A stretch of 64,000 bases of DNA from the NCBI RefSeq assembly GCF_016545825.1, contig NC_052612.1, positions 42,267,738 to 42,331,737 on the forward strand. The letters are read 5' to 3'. Below are positions 24,601-35,909 of this stretch, in pieces. Each line of letters starts with the position of its first letter. Position 1 is the stretch's first letter. The notes beneath the pieces were generated by a model. That model worked only from the letters and a program-made list of their open reading frames with translations, ran no database searches and was not told the DNA's origin. This stretch comes from Eucalyptus grandis (Eukaryota; Streptophyta; Magnoliopsida; Myrtales; Myrtaceae). The position numbers and the translations under genes are program-made.

Positions 24601-27202
24601 AATTTGAAAATAAAAGAGAGAGCCGTGAAATTCTTTCTCGAGAAATGTGATGAAATCATTCTAAGATTGATTTGCAATTTTGTCTATCGCATTATTTTTC
24701 TCTACATATTTAGAATTTTAGATACCCACGTTAATATTCAACACTACAATGAATACAACATCAAAATATTTTTACCAATTTGGTTCAGTTTTCAAAAAAA
24801 AAAACACACACATATATGATCTACCATATAAATAGAATTTTCACAATATCAAGGGTGAGTAATTTAGAATTTTCATCACGAATTTGGGTGGCCTATCAAA
24901 TTAGGGTGGTATTATACAAAAAGAGCTGCTAATACAAATTAAGCATTATAAGACTCCTAGCATGACTAGACACATGCAGTACATTTTACTAAAATTATAA
25001 ATAACAATGCATTTTTATTAAGAGTCGTGTTGCATTTAATCACGAGCGATACATTAATGAATCCTTTCTAGTGATGTTTGACATACATGATAGTGTCTTT
25101 TTTCTTTGGCCAATTTATAGATAGCGTCAATTGTGCATGACTTGACTAACTTGATGCATCCATGAAAGCTTCGGAGATATTTCTTCATAAAGGTGACAAT
25201 TGGTACCAAGGACTAGACCTCATATTAAACAACCGTAATATTTCGTGTTGCGTAAAAACAAAACAAAAGGGACGAAAATGACTCTCAATTTGGAGTGACG
25301 TCTAATTTTAATTTCTGCGTTCCCTTTCAAATCTAGCTACATAGGTACCTCGATGTTTACACGGCACGAAACACTTGAATTTTTTTATGATAACAAAACA
25401 TCAATTTGGGAAGAGGTATATAATGCATAAGCAAGAAGCTTACTTCATTCCTTCATATAATTTTTTTATACCAAAAATAAAAAAGAATTAAACGAAGTTT
25501 GACGGATAAAAGACAGTGGAGTGCGCGGTTTGTGGCGCACCATCGGGTGATTGTGTATCCTTCTCGGGCATCCAAAGCAATTTCAACAACCGAAGCAAAA
25601 AAGAAATGAGTAAAAAATAAATAAAAATTTGATCACTTCTTTTCCTGAACAGCTGTAAAATCAGTTAAATCACGTGCATCCCAAAGCTAATAATAATTTA
25701 GACGGGACGCAACCGAATGGACAAAGCAAAGGACGCAAAAAAGGGGAGAACTCCAACGAATACAAAAAAAAAGAAAAAAGAAAAGAAAAAGAAGATATGA
25801 AATCTCCAGCCGACATGACATTACCGGAGCCAAGCCGGAGGCGGCTGAACTGGACACGCTGTCCGGGGACAACGTCCAAGGTTCGGGCTGCGTCATCGGC
25901 TGTCGTACCGGTGACGTGCGCACATCTTATCAGGTCACTGCCACGTCGCGGCATTATTGGGCGACTGTTGCTGTCAGCTGGATTTCTCCACGCGCTGGCG
26001 GCCGTCTGCCCTCCACGATTCGATCCCTTTTTTTTTAAGGGTCCGTCCTTTTCTTTTTTAAGCGCCTTTTTTTCCTAAGTTTATTTTTAGGAAAAAGTCA
26101 TTAAAAAATTACAAATTACCCCTATTATGATACATTTATTCTAAATTTCGCAACACCATAAATCCAAAACTTGTACCCTCGTGTCATATTTACTTTCGAT
26201 CAGAGTTCTGTTAATGAACACTGTTAAAAATTTATCTATATGGACATCGGAAAGTAAATGATGTGGACATAAAGCTCATGTGACTTAAGTGAAATAAAAA
26301 TAGAGTTGGTCTAACCAAAAAATTATTTGACATTACTTTGATGAAGAGTAAATGTGTTACGCAATTACAAATTTTATGGTTTTTTATGTTATAATAAAAA
26401 AATTAGAGTATATGTATCATAGTGGGTAAAATGTGAGATTTTAAAATTCATGATAAACGTGTCACGGTCGATCCAATTTTGAGATTTTTGATGTATTTCT
26501 CTCTTTATTCTTCTCCAATTAAATTAACTAGTAAAGACTCAACTTTATTGATGTACAATGTACAATTCCGCCCAACAGAAAAAATGTATGCCCTACGAGA
26601 TAAATGCTATAGCTAATTACAGTACAATATCAATGAATGCATTTAACAATACAAAGGACATAAATTCGTTACATGTCAATCATAATAAAGAGGTATTTAT
26701 TCCATGGGTCACATTTCGATTAATTGGTGTGCACACACCTTAGATGATTAAATCTACATCATTCAATTGTTTTCCTTTTCAAAATTTGTGGAACACTATC
26801 AATTAGGGGGCTACTATTATTCACACACGTCAAATATGAATTCCTATTTTTATAGCATCCCCATATTCATTTGTTGAATTTTCAACATTTATCCTTTTCA
26901 TTATATTAAATTAGAATGGATGTTGATTACGTATTCATTGTGAATTATGGAAAAAAAAAGAGAAAAGAAGTCATTAGCCAACAGTTCCTTTTAGGATGCA
27001 TTTGTTTTGCAAATAATAGATGATGTGAAAAATATTTTCTTAAAAATGATTGTTAGTATGGCTTGCAAAGACAAATGAATTAAAAAGATATTTTTATCCT
27101 TTAAGAAAATATTTAAATTTTAATTATAATTTAAGAGACATAGACGATCATTTTAAGAATATAAAATTTAAATTATTAATATTTTCGTGAAGTTTCCAAA
27201 AA
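24601..27202. other. intergenic; GC-rich patch and repeat remnants, no gene seen
   Basis: The 25660-26040 stretch is GC-rich with overlapping frames of up to 134 codons that show no recognised domain. 26090-26480 carries phrases of the dispersed inverted-repeat family (AAAAAGTCATTAAAAAATTA; GACATCGGAAAGTAAATGAT) and may be a diverged member. The rest is AT-rich upstream DNA of the VQ gene. Confidence 0.4.
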
Positions 27203-27209
27203 TATAAAT
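27203..27209 (+). promoter_or_regulatory. possible TATA box of the VQ gene
   Basis: TATAAAT lies 349 bp before the VQ start codon, with a leader-like CT/GA-rich region following. If used, transcription would start near 27235. The wider region is AT-rich, so chance occurrence is possible. Confidence 0.4.
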
Positions 27210-27445
27210 TTTTTATTAGAAGAAAGTGTGGTGCACGCGCCTTCAGCAGTGCTTGGGGCAAGCACAAATACGAGGCCAAGATAACTCCATTTCCTTCGCT
27301 AGCTTCCATTTGCTGCCATCAAAACGCACGCTTTTTTCCACCATTTTTTTCCGCTCTTATCTTCCCCTCCTCTCCCCCAATCCATCTCCTGCTTTCTTCA
27401 CATCAAACTCTCATCTGCAGCCTCAAGCTCCCGAGGAAAATCTCC

Positions 27446-27451
27446 ATGTGA
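27446..27451 (+). promoter_or_regulatory. minimal AUG-stop upstream ORF
   Basis: ATGTGA is a start codon followed at once by a stop. I find no other ATG between about 27235 and the main ATG at 27558. It sits 3 bp before the (AG) tract and 107 nt before the VQ start. AUG-stop elements are known to stall or reinitiate ribosomes in some plant leaders; here the role is inferred and depends on the real transcription start. Confidence 0.5.

Positions 27452-27453
<2 letters not shown>

Positions 27454-27509
<56 letters not shown>
27454..27509 (+). repeat. (AG)28 microsatellite in the VQ gene leader
   Basis: 56 bp of uninterrupted AG repeat ends 48 bp before the VQ start codon. GA tracts in 5' leaders bind GAGA-binding BBR/BPC factors in plants. 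Length is likely polymorphic. Confidence 0.9.
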
Positions 27510-27511
<2 letters not shown>

Positions 27512-27557
27512 TCCTCTTCGTCTTCCTCCAATCTGCAGCAGAACCCAGCACAGCACC

Positions 27558-28025
27558 ATGGACGGTATGCTGTGCAGCATGCAGAAGAGAAAGCCCACCA
27601 AGAGATCCAAACCCAAGAGCAAGCCCATCAAGGTCGTCTACATCTCCAACCCCATGAGGGTCAAGACCAGCGCTTCCCAGTTCCGGGCGCTGGTGCAGAA
27701 GCTCACCGGCCGCGACGCCGAGTTCCCGGACCCGGCCAAGTTCCACGGCTCCGATCCGGATGGCGTCGGCGCGGCGGCCCCCCGTGCCGTCGTCGACGCG
27801 GCGGATGACGACGTCGTGGAGCCGGGGAGGAGGCTGAGCCTCCCGAAAGTGGGGTCCGTCCAGGATCTTCACCACCATCATCAGAATCACCCGAGCGGCG
27901 ATCATGGTAGACTGGGTGCCGGCAACTATGAGCCGTTCGATGATGTGTTCACTCCTCAAATGCTGGAGACTCTCTTGCTTCCATCAAGCCTGCTGTACGA
28001 GTCCTCTCCGATGGATTCGGCCTAA
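27558..28025 (+). CDS. SIB1: VQ-motif protein, sigma-factor-binding (SIB1/SIB2) type
   Basis: SIB-type VQ proteins bind WRKY33 in the nucleus and sigma factor SIG1 in plastids and modulate salicylate/jasmonate defence. This is a single intronless frame of 155 residues, the normal size. The VQ motif FRALVQKLTG is at residues 42-51, preceded by the SIB-typical block KPIKVVYISNPMRVKTSASQ. A Lys/Arg-rich stretch (residues 10-22) could serve nuclear import. The middle is Ala/Asp-rich, residues about 105-109 are HHHHQ, and the C-terminus carries the acidic/hydrophobic NYEPFDDVFTPQMLETLLLP segment seen in the group. The start at 27558 has an excellent context (CACCATGG). In-frame ATGs at codons 4 and 8 are less likely. 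Assignment to SIB1/SIB2 rests on the block flanking the motif; SIB1 versus SIB2 cannot be separated. Confidence 0.9.
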   Translation: MDGMLCSMQKRKPTKRSKPKSKPIKVVYISNPMRVKTSASQFRALVQKLTGRDAEFPDPAKFHGSDPDGVGAAAPRAVVDAADDDVVEPGRRLSLPKVGSVQDLHHHHQNHPSGDHGRLGAGNYEPFDDVFTPQMLETLLLPSSLLYESSPMDSA

Positions 28026-29099
28026 GGGAGAAAGCCTGAAAAGTTTGACGCAGCGTGGGAATAACTGTGCAGTAAGTGCTAGAAGTGACTTTTGCACTTT
28101 CGTCTTTTCGTAGTTGTTGTACATGTATGTAAATGGCACTGAGGTCAGGTGTAATTATGCTGGTAAATAAGCAGTGACCGACCTTGAGAAGCAGCTTCAT
28201 GGTTGGGACGATCTGTTAAAGACCATATAATATGCTCCTCTAAGTAGAATTCTATGAATTATCAATGTTCTTCTATCGTTTTTTCGAGTTGTTGCGTCCT
28301 TTGGTGTTTAGTTTTTGGCCTAATTTGAAGAATTTTTACCCAATTGCTAACCTCTTGTGATATATTTTTGAACCGGTTTAGATGTTGGGTGATTAGTTTG
28401 GTAAATCCTGGATAGGGAGATTTTCTTATATGTGAACTTGCGATGATCTGGGAAGAGTTAGAGCTTTTAAGTAAGTTTTCACCTTGGCAGCACGGCGGAC
28501 CGAGTCACTATGATTAGGGTTAACATATACCTAACCCCAATTTCGATAGATCGAGTCAATCAAAAGAGACAAAAAAAGCGAAAATGAGCACCTGATTTTT
28601 GGGAAATCTTAGCCCTAGCGAGGTAGCCGACACTTTCGGTGCCTTTCCCCTACTTTTTGGCTGTAAGGAGTACTAACATCAAAGAGCTTTGCTCTTTGGG
28701 TTTGGCTTTGAAGATGCAAAAATAAGCCCGTTGCTCAAAGCCACGAGTTTTGCCAACATTATGTTCCTGCACCGTCTCCAGCTGATACTCTCCCAGAAAG
28801 TTAGCCCGAACGTGCACTGGTAAAGATGAAGATCCCGCCAAAAACATGAAGATGATTGAAAAAGATCACCTGAATCCATGATCTAGAGAAGTCCCGATTA
28901 GATAACACAACCCATTTTCGAGCAAAACTGTAAGGAAGTGATATCAGTGTGCTCCTTTCCTTGGTTAAATTAGCGTTAGATGCCAATGTTCTCATTTATA
29001 TAGATGTAAGAAACAAATTCATGTACCTAGACATGGCGTTTAGTCCCAAAAGATTAAAATTTGCAAATCTAGAACATTTTTCTATACTCTCAAAGGAAC

Positions 29100-29158
29100 A
29101 ACATGATAAGTGCGATGTCCACAAAAAAAAAAAAAAAAAAACATGATAAGTGCGATGT
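29100..29158 (+). mobile_element. poly(A)-tail-only retroinsertion with 19-bp target duplication
   Basis: AACATGATAAGTGCGATGT occurs at 29100-29118 and again, identically, at 29140-29158. Between them are 21 bp: CCAC followed by 17 A. This is the signature of target-primed insertion in which only the 3' tail was copied. Confidence 0.7.
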
Positions 29159-31081
29159 TCTCAGAAAGGGTAACTTTCTTTTTAGGTTACATCCAATTAC
29201 ACTAGAGGAAGACCTTACAAGTTTTTTTCGAGTATAAGCAATGCTTTAGGTGGCATTGGTGCGGTCTCGATCTGAATACTAACACCCTAGTTGGAGCTTG
29301 GAGTTCGAAATTTCTTACCTATACATGGCTAAAGCTTCTAGCTTCCTCAGTTCTTAAAAAAAATTACATAATATTAGGGTGATATCACTAAGGCGTCTAA
29401 CTGCAGGTCTTCTCATTGGGAGAAAATGGCTTTACTGGTTTTCATTCTGCTCAAGAGGTAAGAAGATTTAACCTAACTCTACCGGAGGTCTCCCAAATGT
29501 ATATATACTAGCAACAGTAGATTCCGTATACGTGCATGTAGTTTTGAATACGTCTGCCAATGTGTACGTGCGCGCAATGCACAAGCTGGTTAATTTCATT
29601 GAACTGGAAGCGCCGCCTATGAATGAGCTGGAAAATCCGGTCCGAGAGCAGCCCTAGCCCACCCCAAACTAATGCGTGCACGTACGGAGCTAGCAGTTCC
29701 TGTGCGTGCTCCCTCCAACTTGCATAAAGGTCTCGCTGCCACTTTTTCGAATTCAATGCGTTGTTTTGTCTGGTTCACGGGTTCACTGTCCTTGGACATC
29801 TGCTCGTTTTTTGTGATGCAAATGGGCAAAATATTCACTTGTCGTGTAATGCAAGTGATGCTTGCAGCATTCGTCTTCTTTGGATGGTCGAACAGAAGGT
29901 TAAAGTAGCTTGCAGCCGCATGAAGGATTCGAATCATGATATATGTATGTAAATGAATATTTAATCTAACTAGGGTTGTTGGATTTAATTATGTGATGGT
30001 TATAGGCCCACTTAGCAGGTAGGGATTTCTCTCATGCGCGTGTTTGAAATGTTTTGCTTTCTCGTAGAGATATACCCTTTATTTAGCATTTCCCAAAGAT
30101 TTGTTAGCTTCAAATTCCTTCGATTTTTGTCATGGCTCGTGAGGTCAAGAGAGGTTACTCAATTGACGGTGCTAGTTTCTACTGTCGACTTTCTTGTTAT
30201 AAGGGAGCCATGTTTTCCTCCAAGAATGAATTTTTGGTATAAATATCAGTATCACCCGCATTTACTTTGATTGATCAGCTTGCACATGAAAGGAAATTCA
30301 CAACTTGTCCATCCGCCAATCAAATGCATGGTTGGTGCCACGTAGGCTGTCCTATTGATCACGATCTATTCAGGCCACAACAATATTACTTTGGTTGTAT
30401 CACGATGGGGATATTCTCTAATTCTATAGGGTTTTCCCATTGGCCCATTGGCTAACCTTTTCCAACGTGAACGATGGACCAACAACTCTATCGTCCCTAC
30501 CTGGCTCTTGCAGTGCCAGAACCATTCAACAAAAATCCCATCTTCTTTAGATTGGATGTGCGTATAAGAAAGCGAAGGCACGCGTATGATGCATAAGCTG
30601 TCGTGTCATCAAGAGAGTTTCAATGAAGCAGGGTTCTAAATCCTAAACGCGGATCGAACAAGAACATCGGACCCGAGATGGGTCTCTTCTCGGCAGACAG
30701 GACAGGGTGCATTTTCCATCGGTCCCTCCTAAATTAATGTCGCGCACCGATTCACCTGCACCACTTGACTCGACTTTGATATATTTAAACCGATTGCGAT
30801 CAGCTTGGGGACACGCCGCAGGTCGTCTCCAATCCTCGATGCATAAAATATCGCAAGCAGTGATTGCTTGAATCGATTGATTGGGGACTATCGACCAGCT
30901 CAGACCACTGGACTCAAGCTCCTTAAAGTCATGGCAGTCGCCACCAAGTCTCTCCTGTAACAGAAGGTGGTGGGACTCTTTTACTCGACTTCTTTAAGGA
31001 TTCGACCGAAGTGGGTCAAAGATTTCTAGTGGAAAAGCTGAATAACAGAAGTGGGTCAAAGATAGCGGAAAAGCTGAAAAC

Positions 31082-31129
31082 AACCGATGGTTTTACACCG
31101 ACCAAAAAAAAAAAAAACCGATGGTTTTA
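31082..31129 (+). mobile_element. SINE-tail-only retroinsertion with 15-bp target duplication
   Basis: AACCGATGGTTTTAC at 31082-31096 repeats at 31115-31129. The inserted 18 bp are ACCGACC plus 11 A. The same GACCGACCAAAA ending closes the SINE at 42556-42690, so this appears to be the extreme 3' end of that family. Confidence 0.7.
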
Positions 31130-31634
31130 CGGTTTTAAATAAATCACTTCAGATGTCGGTTTCCTAAATAAATCCTACGAAATTCACCGTGAGAAGAAAA
31201 TATCATAGTACTTATTCTACATAAATAATCACACGGTAGGGGCATCATGAAACATCCCTACTAAGGTACCGTCGGGGGCAAGGTAGGGGCAAGGGAGGAC
31301 TAGAAAGTTATGTACCTTTCTTTCCTTTCTGTCTCTTACATTCTTGCAAAACTAACAGCAGAATGGTCAAAAACAGTGTGTTATCTAATTACAGAATCAG
31401 CAAATGACATCAAAAAAGGCTAACGAGAAAATCGGCTAAAAGAACTCTACGAGAGCAAAAAGGTAAAAAACTAGACTGGGCAAAAGTTTCCGACTCCTAT
31501 CCTAACCTCCATTAGATTAAAGAAGGGTTAATTTCAGAGATGAAAGTGTGCCGTTGTCTTCCCTGAATAGCGTCCAGAAACCTGTCGATGTTAGTCTTGA
31601 TGATGAGTCGTGAGCTCAGACGGTTCTGCCGGGT

Positions 31635-34600
31635 CTATTTTCTTACATCCCGATCTGCATGCCACCGGGAAAAACCTTCTCCCAAGGCCTCTCGCATCCA
31701 TGGGTACCTACAGCACTCCATGGCTTCAGCAACAGTTAACCAGCTTCTCTGGCGAGTGCTCTGCTCAGGCCAAGACTCGAGTTCCTCCTTCACTAGCAAT
31801 GCGAACACAGCAGCTCTGCACCAACCTTCAGGACTAAGCTCGTCCTGGAGCGTCTTGCTCTTGAATTCGTAGAAGCCGATAAAATGCTGAAACACAGAGA
31901 GTTTGCCTAAGAACATTGTGGACAAACAGGTAAAACTGAAGGAGAAGTGACACTTGTTTGTCTGGTCAAGCACAGTAATATTTTAACAAAGCCGGCAAGG
32001 GCATCAAGGTCACCTAGGCCCTCTTTGTTTGTGTTCTTTATTTCTAGTTATGAACACAATTCCTATTTTTTTGTTCCAATGAACAAAAAAAGAACAGAAA
32101 AGCATTTGTTTGCGTTTTTGTTCCAAATCTATTTTTTTGTTCTCGAGAACAAATTTGGAACAGAAATAAGAAACAAGAAAAACTTGTTTCTAACATTTCC
32201 AAGTAACAATTTTTCTCAATCCTATTTTTTTCTTCTTTTATTTTCTTATTCTTTTCTTATTCTTTTTCTTTGGCCAATCGTCGGCCTCGGCCATGGCCGG
32301 TGACCGGCCGTCGAGGTCCGGCGACCTCGCTAGAGGGTCGCCGCCCCGCAAGGCTCGGCCTCGCCGAGCCACCGCTGTCGACGTCGCCTAGCGGTGGCCT
32401 GGCGAAGCTCGCCTCACTGGTGGTTGGGCGAGGCTGCCGCCCTCATCGGGCGGTCGTCGGTCATGGTCGAGGCCGGCGACCGGCCAAAAGGAAGAAAAAA
32501 GGAAAAAGAAAAAGAAAAAAGAAAAAAAGGAAAAATAAAATAAAAATATTAAAAAATTAAAAGAAACAAAAAAATTATACAAATTTATCAAACGTGTTCT
32601 TGTTCTTTTTCTATTTTAGGAACAAGTTTACCAAACACCTTCTTCTGTTCCAAAATTGTTCCCCGGAACAGAAATAGTTTTTTTTATTTCTGTTCCATGG
32701 AATAATTTTTGAACATAAACGTTATTAAACGCATCCTTAATCTTTAGGTCTAAGTTAATGCACCAGCTAGACATGTTCAAATTAAAAGAATCACGACGCA
32801 TATAGCCTTTTAGAGTCATAGTCTCAATGAAAACAATTGCAAACCTCAACCTAGATATGAGTGTAGATAGAAGACAGCAAGCACTTCCCTCTTACCACTA
32901 AATCTCCCCGAACCCCGGCCTCCTCAAGAGCTTCACGTGAGGCAGCCTGCTCAACAGTTTCATCATCTTCCCAGCCACCCTAAAATTTCAGAAATAAACA
33001 ATTCTTGGGTAAAATTTATATAACAACAAGCAACATAAAATCTGCAAGATCTCTTATTGACAACACATAATATCGCCGTAAAAAACGTGATCATGAAGAG
33101 GAAACGTGACAGGATAGGAAAGTTGCTCCTCTTCCTGGCAAACAGACTTGAAAAATTAAGTCTTCTTAGTCCTAGTAACTGAACAAAGGGAGATAACAAT
33201 GTCGAGCTTGTTGCAGCTCCTCTGCGCTTATTCGTAAGGCTTTCCACTCCAACAGCTGGAACAGTCAAATTATGAAAAGAAAAGAGATGCTCTTTCCAAG
33301 TCACCATTGGGCTGTTGTGGATGGTAAAGAGTAATACCTTTTGAGAAATTTTTCTCTAGTTTTTACCATTGAGTTTGTTTAAAATGAAAACAATCAAGAC
33401 TACATCGTTTCCTAAGTAAATTTCCGTACTACCACCTATCTGGTTACACATTAGGACTTGTTTTTTATCAGCAAATATCAAGAGAAGTCCTACAGTACCC
33501 GAAGGAAAGAGAATTGACATAGTCTGGTCCTCATGTCTCTAAGTATTGACCCTGAATCGCTCTTCATATCTCTACATCTACCGGGCAGCTAGAACTTCAC
33601 AGGAGAATTTTGCCACGGATTGTTCTGAAAAAGCACCGAATGCTTCAATTTGACCTCTGAGAATAAGGGTCATTCAATCTGCAGCCGTGCATTATGCCTT
33701 GCAAGCTAGCCTAGCTCATGCCATAAGGAGTCTGATGAGCAAGATTATTAAAATTGAAAAGTGTAGCTGTATGAGGAATAGAGTCATGATATTGGACTGC
33801 ATAATGTCAGATTCCTAGAATTTCCAACCAAAAATATGAATTTATAGATAGCTTGCTACTCATCTAAATCTGAACATTGTACAGAAAATTTTTCGAATGA
33901 ATATTACTAAAAGGATCCGTTGTAGAGCTAAAATCTCAAGTCAATTCTACGTTTGTGTATATATCAAATGGATTTTGTTAACAAGTGTCCTGGGGCACTT
34001 GTTAAACACCTGTGTAAAGAAAGATTGTAAATCCCAATGCAATGTCTCTCTCATGTTATATGTAATCAATACATTTAAAATTAAAACACTTTTTGATTAG
34101 GTTTACTTAACAGGGGGTACTTGTTAACAAGACCCATATCAATTCACGTAAACATCATATTGCTAATATCTTAACATCTCGCCATGATCCTATGATTTTA
34201 TCAATTATTATGTGGTCCATATTAATTTCCCAACACATTAAGATCATGATAAGATTGAACTCTCCCTCAGGTTTCTCACTGTTTCTATGGATTTAGCTCA
34301 CTGAATTATAAGATCCCCAAAATCTTAATATGAATTTCAATAACAATGCTGATGAGAGCTTCAGTAAGAATTCGCTTTCAAGCCTTGCAACTAAATCTCT
34401 CAAAAGTCATCATAGACTTTAATACATAGTCGCAGAAAGTTGCAATTTTCTCAGGTATACATACATGCAAAAGCTATCTCACCACCGACCAAATCTTTTG
34501 GTTCTAGAGAATACACTGAGTATAGCAGGAGACCACAAATCTGTTTACTTTCAATGATCTGGCTACTAAACTTTTTACAGATGCATTCAATCAGGAAAAG

Positions 34601-35909
34601 AGTAATTTCACCCTGGAAGAGCCATCTCCTTGCAGAATCTCATCAAATAATAGCTGTTCTTGTATACTTATGGGATTCCTCAGAGGCTCTCAAGTCTCTA
34701 AAGTTCTCAAGGATAAAATATCTGACATAAACTTGGATGTTTAGAGTACATAAGTATTGCTTTCATTACCTATGATGAAAGATATGTTAGCTTCTGGCTA
34801 TCATCAGGAGCACACAAAAACAGATAGAAAAATGGATGATGTTAACCATTTCTAGTAGCATTGTGGCATTGTATCATTGAAGAACTTCACAATAACAAAG
34901 TAGCAATGTACCAACATTATCATTGTAACATTCTTCGAAGGGGCCTTTTTTTTGGGTCAAGATTCTTTGGAGCATCAGATAAAGGGATTAATCTTTGAAA
35001 CTTCAAATTTTGTACCTTTGGAAACAGAAGACCAGGTCCGCTGGTAGAATTGATCATCAGTACCTCAACATCTCCGTGACACAAGCCATTCCCATTTTCA
35101 ACAGCACTTCTATACTTGAAAGGAACACACCTGTTTCCACCAGTCAGTAATTTAAACACTGTTGTATTATTTCCCATAAAGCACAAAAATGCCCACAAAT
35201 CCTATTGAAATTACTGCATGTAGGGAATCCATACGTCAAACACAAAGCTCTCTCATTTTGCAGGAGAAGAGATTCAAGCTCGTAAACCGACACTTCCAAG
35301 AGGAAGACCGCTCGTTTTTCTTTTTGCTCTGAATAGGTGAACGCCTCTGTTTCTGGTACATCTTAAGTACGGCACAGTTGATCAAAACGCATCAGACCGA
35401 GTGACCTTGTGAAACCATCAATGGCATCAGCATAGCAAAGGAAGTGAAGTTGCTCTTACAATCTCCATACAGGATCAAAGTCCGGCAAACAATGTCTCGG
35501 CTTGTGGGCTCATCGAAAATTGAACCTCCTAGAATGATCGCTTGTTATGGCAATTGCAAAGCACTAGATATAACTAAGCATCAGCCAAAACTGAGGTTCC
35601 ATTCACTTCCGAAATTAACACCAGCCGAAGCTGACACACCGAGCAATCAATCTTCACAAGTCTCGCTCAACTCGCTATTCGCCGGAGACTTCCCTGAGCC
35701 GATTCACAGAGAGAGAGAGAGAGAGAGAGAGACGGAGAAGGAACCAATGCGGATGGAACCCACTAGACGCACAGGCAATCTAAATACAGAGACATGGAAA
35801 TGAGGAGATAAAGAAGGACTTTTTTCACGAAGTAGTACCCGGCCACGAGTCGGAAACCGTCCTTATAGCGCTGCTGGTGGCGACCGGTACGAGCCACCAA
35901 TCCCTCCAT
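31635..35909 (-). CDS. NUDT16: Nudix hydrolase 16-type (mitochondrial group)
   Basis: Plant NUDT12/13/16 enzymes hydrolyse nucleoside-diphosphate-linked substrates and are predicted mitochondrial. Four exons: 35839-35909, 35016-35130, 32896-32979 and 31635-31886; introns GT-AG, phases continuous, 173 residues (slightly shorter than Arabidopsis NUDT16). The N-terminus MEGLVARTGRHQQRY is the family start. Residues 63-85 form a complete Nudix box G-x5-E-x7-R-E-x-x-E-E-x-G (G63, E69, R77, E78, E81, E82, G84), so metal binding should be intact. The block TSGPGLLFPK precedes it. After it come YEFKSKTLQDELSPEG and VKEELESWPEQ, both characteristic of the NUDT16 branch rather than NUDT4/21. The gene ends with a TAG stop at 31635-31637. 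Intron 3 holds a 0.7-kb inverted-repeat element; intron 2 (2.0 kb) holds a small MITE. No classical transit peptide is evident in the short N-terminus. Confidence 0.94.
32016..32739. mobile_element. TTTGGTAA-family inverted-repeat element in NUDT16 intron 3
   Basis: The left end (GGCCCTCTTTGTTTGTGTTC) and the reverse complement of the right end (AAGGATGCGTTTAATAACG) are diverged inverted repeats, followed by T-rich arms with GAACA/TGTTC motifs. The core (32280-32480) is strongly GC-rich and palindromic, rich in GGCCGG/CGGCC. It has no transposase. Flanking target duplications are not clear. Confidence 0.65.
33975..34130. mobile_element. ~156-bp MITE with TTGTTAACAAGT termini
   Basis: The left terminus TTGTTAACAAGTGTCC is matched, inverted, by the right terminus reading TTGTTAACAAGTACCC on the minus strand. 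It is AT-rich inside and has no coding capacity. It lies in NUDT16 intron 2. The target-site duplication is not obvious. Confidence 0.7.
35711..35732. repeat. (GA)n microsatellite
   Basis: About 11 GA units in NUDT16 intron 1. Further CT/GA tracts occur at about 36063-36083 and 36176-36193, upstream of the NUDT16 start codon, where they may belong to its leader or promoter. Confidence 0.8.

Larger units (their letters stand above)
28026..31400. other. 3' UTR of VQ gene then intergenic, no gene seen
   Basis: The first ~200 bp should be the VQ 3' UTR. Minus-strand frames at 28650-28995 and frames on both strands at 29508-29952 have no recognisable domain or splice logic. Two micro-retroinsertions (29100-29158, 31082-31129) are listed separately. 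No RNA gene was seen. Confidence 0.45.

Noticed and set aside
27226..27657. 143-codon plus frame overlapping the VQ gene
   Set aside because: It starts at GTG, runs through the AG tract as Arg-Glu repeats, and overlaps the VQ coding region in another frame.
27423..27959. 178-codon minus frame
   Set aside because: Antisense shadow of the GC-rich VQ gene plus the AG tract.
28650..28995. Three overlapping minus frames of about 65 codons
   Set aside because: No homology I recognise, and no consistent splice sites linking them.
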